Assembly: GCA_013433145.1 (NCBI GenBank) | Contig: CM024174.1 | Span: 5,604,336 to 5,668,335, forward strand | Length of the DNA stretch: 64,000 nt | DNA from: Ascaris suum | Taxonomy: Eukaryota; Nematoda; Chromadorea; Rhabditida; Ascarididae | Reading direction: 5' to 3' | In this document: positions 56,741 through 64,000 of the stretch, piece by piece | How the letters are laid out: every line of letters starts with the position of its first letter | Position numbering within the stretch: the stretch's first letter is position 1 | Notes under the pieces: generated by a model | What the model was told of the DNA's origin: nothing | Database searches by the model: none | Seen by the model: the letters and a program-made list of their open reading frames with translations, nothing else | Program-made: the position numbers and the translations under genes

Positions 56741-58269
56741 CCTCAAATTTCATCCTGCCCTGTCTATCTATCACTAAGATCATATTATTAATTAGCTTAG
56801 AAAATTGTTTCGAAATTTTCCTGCAGTATTCAACAAATAAGGTAACAAGAATCACTTCATTGGCAAAAACTAAAGCAGATCAAAGAGCAGAACAGCATAA
56901 TACATGTTAGAAAAAAGTGAAGCATACAATGACTGTAGAATGCAAAACATGCCGCTTGTGCACTCTCTTATTTTGATTTCAGTTATACAGCAAAATATTC
57001 ATTCTTGAGCGCTAAGTATTCAGCAAACAGAAATACAATATACGTTCGACCTTCTCAGAAGATCTATCCTATGCAGCCACCTCTTTCTTGAAGTCTTGGT
57101 ACTCAAGGATAACGTGCTGCTTCTGCTCCCCCTCCCCCTCTCCTACCACCTTATTAGCTCACTTCAGCGTTTCACCGTAGCCAATCTCACTGCAAGGTTT
57201 TCAGTGCCAGTGCCTTACACGCAGCGAATCACAAAGACTAACTTCAACCCTTCAGATCTAAGGAATGAAAGTCTTGGAGCGTTGCAGCATGCGCGACTTG
57301 TTAAATCAACTTAGTCCATGTTTAAGTCGAGATTTGAGAAACTGCAAAAAAAAAAACGCAACCATCTTATGCACTTTATATTTAAGTAATGAGCCAATCT
57401 AGGAGCGGAATGTAAATATTCACCTAAAATTCTGTAAGCTGTACTTCGTATCTTCTTCTTTCATACCGCAGCGAAAGCTTCTGAGTGCAAGAATGTACGA
57501 AACGGCTCTTCAATATGCAAATTATGTAGGCGCCAGACGTGGAAAATTAGTTCTCAAAAAAAGCAATAAAACAGCGATGGAGTGCTTAAGCGCATCTACA
57601 CCATGTAAGCTGCCTGGGAAATCAACCCTAACCACTGGCTAACTGTTGCTACTACATTCGTTTTTGCATTTCTTTCGTTTGATCAGCCATTTTCATCACA
57701 AATTAATAGCACATGCCCCTGTACTTTGATTTCAATACCACTTTGCACAAATGCCCCACAAAATGCCGGAAATATTTTCAAGCCGCAAAGTGAAAGACCG
57801 ACCCGTGGAAAATGCGATTTCTTCCGCCTTTAATCGTGCATGACTTTTCAAATTTGATGGATTAACACCAATTTTGTTGCAAGACGTCATTGACACTCAA
57901 TGTGTATTATGCGCATGAAATTTCATATCTTTGGCTTCGATAGTTTCTGAACCGAAGTCACCAAACAGTCAGAAAGTCATGCGTCTCTAAATGTCGCTTG
58001 TGGATTCGACGTCATCATAAGCCAATTTTGCAGAGGAAATTTACAAAAGGTCGTAATAGAGGATGCGTCTGAAATGTTGGCCAACGTTTGTTACGACAAG
58101 AGTTTTCAAAAGCATTGAAATAAATGTGATACATCATATAGGAAAACGACTTTCTTATCGCCAGCTGAATTTACCACCCACCAGTCTAGATCGGATGCAT
58201 CCTTTTGAAATTCAATCGATCATAGTTAACAACAGGAGGCTATTCTTTAATTTCATAGCATGTGATAGT

Positions 58270-59034
58270 TTAAAAACCAGATGCGCCTAGGCAGAAGTTC
58301 TCGAAATAGACGTGAAAGAACTCAAAGGGGAGTTGGACACAAAAAAATGCCTGCTCCAGCCAGGACTTAATGTTTTTATAGGAATGGACCAACGTACAAT
58401 GGGAGCGGAAGGAACTAATGCAGAAAAAAACAACTTTGAAAGTGCAGTAATTGTCTGCACAATTTGCACTGCATTTCTCAGGTGATAGCCAAAGAAGATG
58501 GGGGAATGGAAGCTTGTTGAGGCACTTGCACAACATATTATGTATGATGGGAAAACGCCTGGTTGGTTGCGCCGCTCTCCGCTTTGCTCTGCCCGCGCTT
58601 GGACATGAGGCACATGCTGCTTTCTCATCGTGGTGAGTAAGCCATCTGGAATCCTTCACAGTCACCATAGCACACTTTTCATATACTAGCAACAAATCCT
58701 CTCTTCTCTCCCCTCTCTTCGCTTCGATTTTCTTTTCAAGGTCATTTATATCAATAACGCAACGTCTAATTATCACAGGTATAAATGAGTTAACAGTTCT
58801 ACCAACAAAGTTGAAATGAGCATGTCCAACGGATTCTTTTAACAGAACGATCTGTTCGATACTGCATTTTGTCCAATAGTTCGGCTTTTTGAGCGAAGGT
58901 TTTTTAATCTCAGGTGTAAAATAACACGAAGCGATGCGCTCAATATTGCGCGACATACATCGCCCAATGAAGCCTTGAAGGAGCCATTCCCTCAGATGAC
59001 ACTCTTCCAAAAATTCTTGATAAAATACTATCAT
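58270..59034 (-). CDS. long open frame of unknown nature (254 codons)
   Basis: Longest uninterrupted frame in the window apart from simple repeats. It starts at an ATG directly preceded by AATTCAG, so 59034 could be an exon boundary. The first half (EFLEECHLREWLLQGFIGRC, then LEKKIEAKRGERREDLLLVY) looks protein-like; the second half is Cys- and Phe-rich and may be readthrough after a donor such as GCTATG|GTGACT near 58668. No domain recognised. A plus-strand signal-peptide-like frame overlaps it, so at most one is likely to be real. Confidence 0.3.
   Translation of the reverse strand: MIVFYQEFLEECHLREWLLQGFIGRCMSRNIERIASCYFTPEIKKPSLKKPNYWTKCSIEQIVLLKESVGHAHFNFVGRTVNSFIPVIIRRCVIDINDLEKKIEAKRGERREDLLLVYEKCAMVTVKDSRWLTHHDEKAACASCPSAGRAKRRAAQPTRRFPIIHNMLCKCLNKLPFPHLLWLSPEKCSANCADNYCTFKVVFFCISSFRSHCTLVHSYKNIKSWLEQAFFCVQLPFEFFHVYFENFCLGASGF
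58544..58632 (+). CDS. possible first exon encoding a signal peptide
   Basis: ATG ATG GGA AAA CGC start: MMGKRLVGCAALRFALPALG then HEAHAAFSS, a basic n-region followed by a hydrophobic core. It ends in TG|GTGAGTAAG, one of the strongest donor matches in the window (phase 2), and lies in a locally GC-rich stretch. No continuing exon was assigned downstream, and a 254-codon minus-strand frame overlaps it. Confidence 0.25.
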
Positions 59035-59340
59035 CTGAATTATTTACCAGCTGTATGATTTCAGCAAATGGGAAAAAACGATCAGTTAAGCCTAAATCAT
59101 AATCGTCTAACGAAAGTTGTTTATTACTTCCATTAACAAGAATTCATTTGCAAAGCACATTATGATAATCCTGTGTCTGCTCATAAACGTGTGTATATCT
59201 GTCTGTCCGATAATTTCTCCTTCAGAAACAACTGAAGCCGGTGATAAGAAATTTGATGGACATAATATATGCCAAAACATGATCTTCTAAACTCATTTGA
59301 GTTGTATAACGAATAAACAAATATATAGTCAATGATATCA

Positions 59341-59382
59341 AAACATTTGCATGCAAAATCAAAATATTTGCATGCAAAATCG
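59341..59382. repeat. two-copy 21-bp tandem repeat with octamer cores
   Basis: Two units differing at two positions, each containing ATTTGCATGCAAAAT, which includes the POU octamer ATTTGCAT and its near-mirror. Confidence 0.85.
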
Positions 59383-61300
59383 GTCGCGATATGTTTTGTG
59401 GCAAAAAAACGACTTTTTGCAAAAAAGTTTTGCAGCCGATGAATCATTTGGAATATTAGTGCACTAGTATGCACATTTAGTTATCTTTTACTAAATAATA
59501 AAACTAATTGCTTTGCATAGCAAAATTAAAAAAGCGCACACCGTACCAACTTCCCCGACGTGCTTCCCCAATTGTTGAAGTAAGGGTTGCACTACTCCAG
59601 AAAACGACCTAATGAAACGAATACAGGTAGAGAAATTTCATCGCCTGTAAGCTGCTAATGTCGCACAGTAGCAGCGGAATGTGTCCATCATGTGTAGTGA
59701 TGTATTTTGTTCACTACTAAGCAAATGTGGTTTCATCTCCAAAGTCTGGCTTGATTTTTTGCTTTCATATCGCACAAAATTTGGTGTTATTTGCAATAAT
59801 CTCAAATATACAGCAGATATAAAAACGGCATCTAATAGTACGATCTAAAGAAATTATGCCGAATTCCGAAGACGTCCTAATTTGTAGAGAGATGTTTAAA
59901 TTGCTCTTCAAACGTCGAAAAGATTCTTTATCACTGCACATTAATTTATTTTCAATTCCGATTCCTTCAATGAAAACTCTTCTACGGATGTTTTTTACTG
60001 CTGCTATGCTTAATGGAATAATTTCGCAAAAGCTCAGATGAAAAGAATACAAGCAACTTTATTCATAAAATGTGACAAGGTTTTCTTTAGTTTCATTTGT
60101 TCGCTGCATTAAGCTGTAATCTTCCAGCGAATTTTCAACCGATGGGTATCTTTTCCCGTTATTCAACGTTTAGACAAGCTTCAAAGATTACTACTTAATA
60201 ACCTCATAAAAGTGGAATATATCACGGATTTAATCGTGGTTACAATTATAAATGGCAAAATTTTCTTAATTGTACGAATGCAAAAGGTAGAAATTGAAAG
60301 TCTTGGAAGAAGTCATTTTTCATGAGTTCGCGAGCTTCTGTTTTTTAACCGGAATTTGGCAGAAAAGAAGCAAGGAAATCGAAAGAAGATATCATGTAAA
60401 ATTGCTACAAATTGGCTGCGAGATGAGGAAGGTGATAACAATGTATTTAGATAGTGAGATATGTGCAAAAATCTCCTCCATTTGGTGATCACGCTCTTCA
60501 CTGATAATTATCGACTTCGCGCGCTTTTTTGTAATGCGCTTTGCCAAAAGCTCAATCATATGAATTTAATAAATTCTCGGAGGACATTGAAATGCTTTGA
60601 CCGAGCTAGGTTCCATTACAGCCTAAAACAGAAAGGAAATTTAATGAGGATATTTGAGAGATATCGCTCAAAAATTGATCCTGAATTTGATGATGTGTTC
60701 GATGCGTCACAGAGCACACGTTAGGTGGATACATGAGTAGTGAATGGCAGCTTTCTCACAGCGATGCGATGGTGGTTGCATCATTATGTCTACTATAGAG
60801 AGTTATTTTATTTTCGTGACATAAAATGAAACAATATAGTCAAATCCTTGTTCTCTCTCTCACCATTCATTTGCGTTAAACAATCTAAGATAGATGTACA
60901 TTTAAGTCGGAAAGAGATGGAGGAGAAACTCGAGGGAGGAGCATCAGACTGGAATGAAGGCATCAGAAACTACTAGAGCTAGTTGCAACTAACGCAACCT
61001 TGATTTCCCAATGACCACTTCATGGCATTTATTTCCCAAAAATTTCCTCTAATTTCAGAAATTCACTTCATATACGCTTCTCGAGAACTTTTTTCATGGA
61101 ATTTTCTATAACCAACTATAAAACACTTCCAGCTTCAGTATCAGAGAATTGTTTAGTGAAATCTTTTTGATACGACAGCAAACCTCTAGTCGAACTGATA
61201 AACTATGGCTAATTGAACATTCAATTCTCCACACTCGTTTGAATCTTCTCTTCTCGCATCCTCCTCTTTTTAGATTTTCCCACTGATCATTGCAGTGACC

Positions 61301-61425
61301 TTAACCTTTTTTTCCAATTTTCACTAAGTCATTTGCAGACAACTTTTCATCTAACGTGACAACTGATTTCACCACATTCGGCTTCATGTCGGCAAGTTTC
61401 TTTCCAACATAGATGACATCTAATT
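61301..61425 (-). CDS. unrecognised coding-like stretch following exon 61471-61610
   Basis: Open frame LDVIYVGKKLADMKPNVV, KSVVTLDEKLSANDLVKIG, ending KKG and TAA at 61301-61303. The cleaner acceptor (GTCACAG, exon from 61425) would need a phase 1 partner, while the upstream exon ends in phase 0; a start at 61399 after GGAAAG would be in phase. An internal donor (GTTAAG or GTGAAA) may cut the stop off. Function unknown. Confidence 0.35.
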
Positions 61426-61470
61426 CTGTGACTAGTGCCAAATAAGTTTTGAGCAAATTTGAAGACTTAC

Positions 61471-61610
61471 CAAATACAGTCCAACGTAGCCAGCAAATGT
61501 TTGTGACGTTTGTCGAGCATCACTTCGAATACTGTTCATGCCTTTCGACAAATCTTCACTGTACTTTATAACTGTTAAAAGTTTCCGCAAATTATATCGA
61601 ATGTCAATTT
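61471..61610 (-). CDS. unrecognised coding exon
   Basis: Acceptor AAAGCTGCAG (phase 1 in) and a perfect donor TTG|GTAAGT (phase 0 out) enclose 46 open codons: IDIRYNLRKLLTVIKYSEDL, SKGMNSIRSDARQTSQTF, AGYVGLYL. Composition and heptad-like spacing suggest a helical, possibly coiled segment. No family was recognised. The next minus-strand frame (61301-61425) reads YVGKKLADMKPNVVKSVVTL and looks like its neighbour, but only the acceptor at 61400 (GGAAAG) matches the phase, giving a 71-nt intron. Confidence 0.45.
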
Positions 61611-62735
61611 CTGCAGCTTTACTCGAGGAATGAAAGCGATGATTCTAACGATTTATTTCCTTCTTACGAGTATTCGAAGGGCACAGCGAATGAATTCCCA
61701 TATGCTGAAAACGCATAGAGAATCAATTTCTGTTTGTTTGAGAAGCACGGAAAATGGATTCTCGTTGACCGTTATTAATTATAATTTGAAGCAGAAAGAT
61801 TCCGACCCCAATAAATATTTCATTAATTCCAGGGAAACACCTTGAAAGATAACAATATGAGGACGAACCGTACACAAAAATTACTGAAGCGAGGTTTTCT
61901 TCCTTTTTTAATCTTAAGCCAACGACGTCTTCAGCTTGTTAGAGCTAAAAGTTCGAGCCATGATCACTTGACGTTGTATTCATCAATTCGTATCCATGCC
62001 TTTGGCATACAAACGGAAGTCATCATTTATGGCTCCGGATGTACGATCATGAAACTATTATCGACGTTCTCATGTATGAGAAAAACTTTTACGACGTATG
62101 TGAAACGCATCTGGTCAGTTCATATGCAAATTGAACGAAAATCGTCCCAACATTGAAACGAGATCATCGCAATATGAATTGTAAGCGGCGTATGTGGGTG
62201 TTGAGCATTCGCTCATTCAAAAAAATCAAATTTATTTATCGCCTTTAAAAAGTTTTGAAATATTGTCGGACAGCACTTCTCTTATAGCGAAAAAATTCAA
62301 TTCATTCAAAACGAATGTGTTCCAAACAGCGAATTTGCTGCTAATCAATCGATAGTATTGACATCCATGAAAACTCATAGATAAACATATCCCCTATCTC
62401 TCTAAAACTGCGCTCTTGTTCACTTGAAATTCAATTTCAATTGAAGCCTTGCATTTATTTGATCACTCGGATTTCCCCACTACAAAACTTAAGTTTATTG
62501 GTTGATTCAACTGATAAATGGTTCTGATTTCATCCAGGTCGATTGTGAGCGGTCCTTATAAGTGCTCGATTGCGCCACGCTCCTATAATTCTACTGAAAG
62601 GTCAATAGGCTGTGGACGAACTCGAATTCTAATCTTAAAGTGCAGCGATTGAGCGTTTCATCATTTAACAATTTGCCTCTCGAATCAAAATTACTTTGCC
62701 GAGCGATTATAATTTCTGCTATAGTGTCGTCGCAG

Positions 62736-62858
62736 AAACCACGGTACCCTGATGTTCACAGAGCTCGCGAAATGTTATGCATAATAAAAGCGATAAATAA
62801 CATACACATCAGTAAACAAGGCAAAAAGATTGTGGAACTGCAGCAAATTGTTCGGCAG
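62736..62858 (+). CDS. coding-like exon, weak resemblance to a RhoGEF (DH) helix
   Basis: Acceptor GTCGTCGCAG and donor CAG|GTGATC, phase 0 at both ends, 41 codons: KPRYPDVHRAREMLCIIKAI, NNIHISKQGKKIVELQQIV, RQ. The open frame as a whole runs 62640-62888. The spacing of PDV, a hydrophobic helix, IN and a following basic helix recalls the last helices of DH domains (pattern PD...A...IK.IN), but no catalytic-surface motif is visible and no adjacent PH domain was found. The family call is a guess; coding status is moderately supported. Confidence 0.3.
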
Positions 62859-64000
62859 GTGATCGTGGAAAGGGAGTTGGTGCCTTAGCAGAAAGAAAAA
62901 GCTGATTTTGCACTGAGAGATGCACTAGCAAAAAACTGCTCATTTCAGCTTTTGAATAGTCGCCGAGTTGCTTCTTTATGGGTGGCAATTTGAAAAACTC
63001 ATTCCAGGTGCGAAATGTAGCATCGCTATGAGTGAGTTTGTGACGCTCGATGTTAGGCGTTCAGCATTTCGGAGGTGTGTGCTGTTCTCGTTTCTCGAAG
63101 ATTGATACGCTCGTTGAGGAGCATTCAAAAGATTGTTAAGCTCGATGAGGCCCAACCGGAAAGCTCAGAATAAAAAACAAAACGTATTTAATGAGCAGGG
63201 ATCTAGCCGTAATTGCATATTCGAATCCATAAAACCATCAAACACCGAAGTTCATCGAACTAAATAATACAAATCATGCAGAATAGACACCACAACTGAA
63301 GCTAGGCAAATACTGGGCAGTACTGTGATCAATATTACACAATATTTTCCTAAAAGTTCTTTGCATAAAACTTTTTTGAATGACAGATGATGGGAGGAGT
63401 TAGCTTTTGCTTGAAGAACGACGTTCGTATCCGACCAAACACCGTCGTAATGGACGCGAAAAAAAACAGACAGAATGTGTTACACGTGGCCGATGTAGGA
63501 GCAACTCTGTCGATTACCTCGATAATGGTGAAATAAATATCGTTATTGTCGTGATTATAAATGAGCTGATGACAAGTTTGTTATTAATGCACGAGTTATA
63601 TAGCATTTAACAAACACCTGTTCGATGAGCAAAATCCGATCATAGGATTCCCTCTCCGCTGCGCTTTTGAACATACTGACAGCGGAAGGCATGGACCACT
63701 TGTCACATAGTCGCACTTAGGTGAGAGCATATTGAGGTGAACGAAATTGCGCGATGTGCTGAAAAAAGCTGCTAAATCTAGGGGATACATTCCAGTGCAA
63801 CGCTGTCAAGGCCATCTGTTTGCTTGAAAAAGAATGGTGCTGGCAAACTCAGTAAGGTCATCCAGCCGATAACATATGTAGGTATTTCGATTACTCCTTT
63901 TATGCGAAATTAATCTGATTATGACTACCTGTTAACGAGCAGCGAATTTTGGTGCCAAGACATGGAAGAAATTTTTGAATTTTACAGCGTTTTCAGTGGA

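Overview
The window reads as AT-rich (roughly 36% GC by eye) metazoan nuclear DNA with long introns, intronic dinucleotide repeats and sparse short exons. Two genes were reconstructed exon by exon with matching splice phases. Their content points to a nematode: the globin carries a nematode-style H-helix region, and acceptors are mostly TTTTCAG, TTTGCAG or TTGCAG. The genus cannot be fixed; an ascaridoid-like genome with large introns would fit, but that is inference.

Layout. (1) 1-4673: no gene recognised, apart from a CpG-richer patch near 3.66-3.88 kb with an unrecognised minus-strand open frame. (2) 4674-12876, plus strand: a globin gene of three exons (160 residues), with introns of 5.3 and 2.4 kb. 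(3) 12877-27025: no identified gene; a few isolated coding-like frames and one possible signal-peptide exon on the minus strand at 24.85-24.93 kb. (4) 27026-41580, minus strand: a complete Notch ligand of the Delta type, assembled from 13 exons. In order it has an MNNL domain, a DSL domain, nine EGF repeats (the first two in DOS arrangement), one transmembrane helix and a roughly 185-residue tail. Every internal exon junction is in phase. (5) 41581-58269: upstream region or 5' introns of Delta, with a 170-bp (TA)n tract and other simple repeats; a separate signal-peptide exon for Delta was not found with confidence. (6) 58270-64000: hints of one or two further genes on both strands, none identified.

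How the genes work. The Delta protein would be a membrane ligand for Notch/LIN-12/GLP-1 receptors on neighbouring cells. Its tail carries several sequence-visible linear motifs: an NxxN site of the Neuralized-binding kind, YEEI, a canonical DSGxxS phosphodegron and a C-terminal class I PDZ ligand. The globin is an independent haem protein. No functional link between the two is implied.

There is no sign of rRNA, CRISPR, bacterial operons or intact transposons. Promoters and 5' ends are not defined for either gene.
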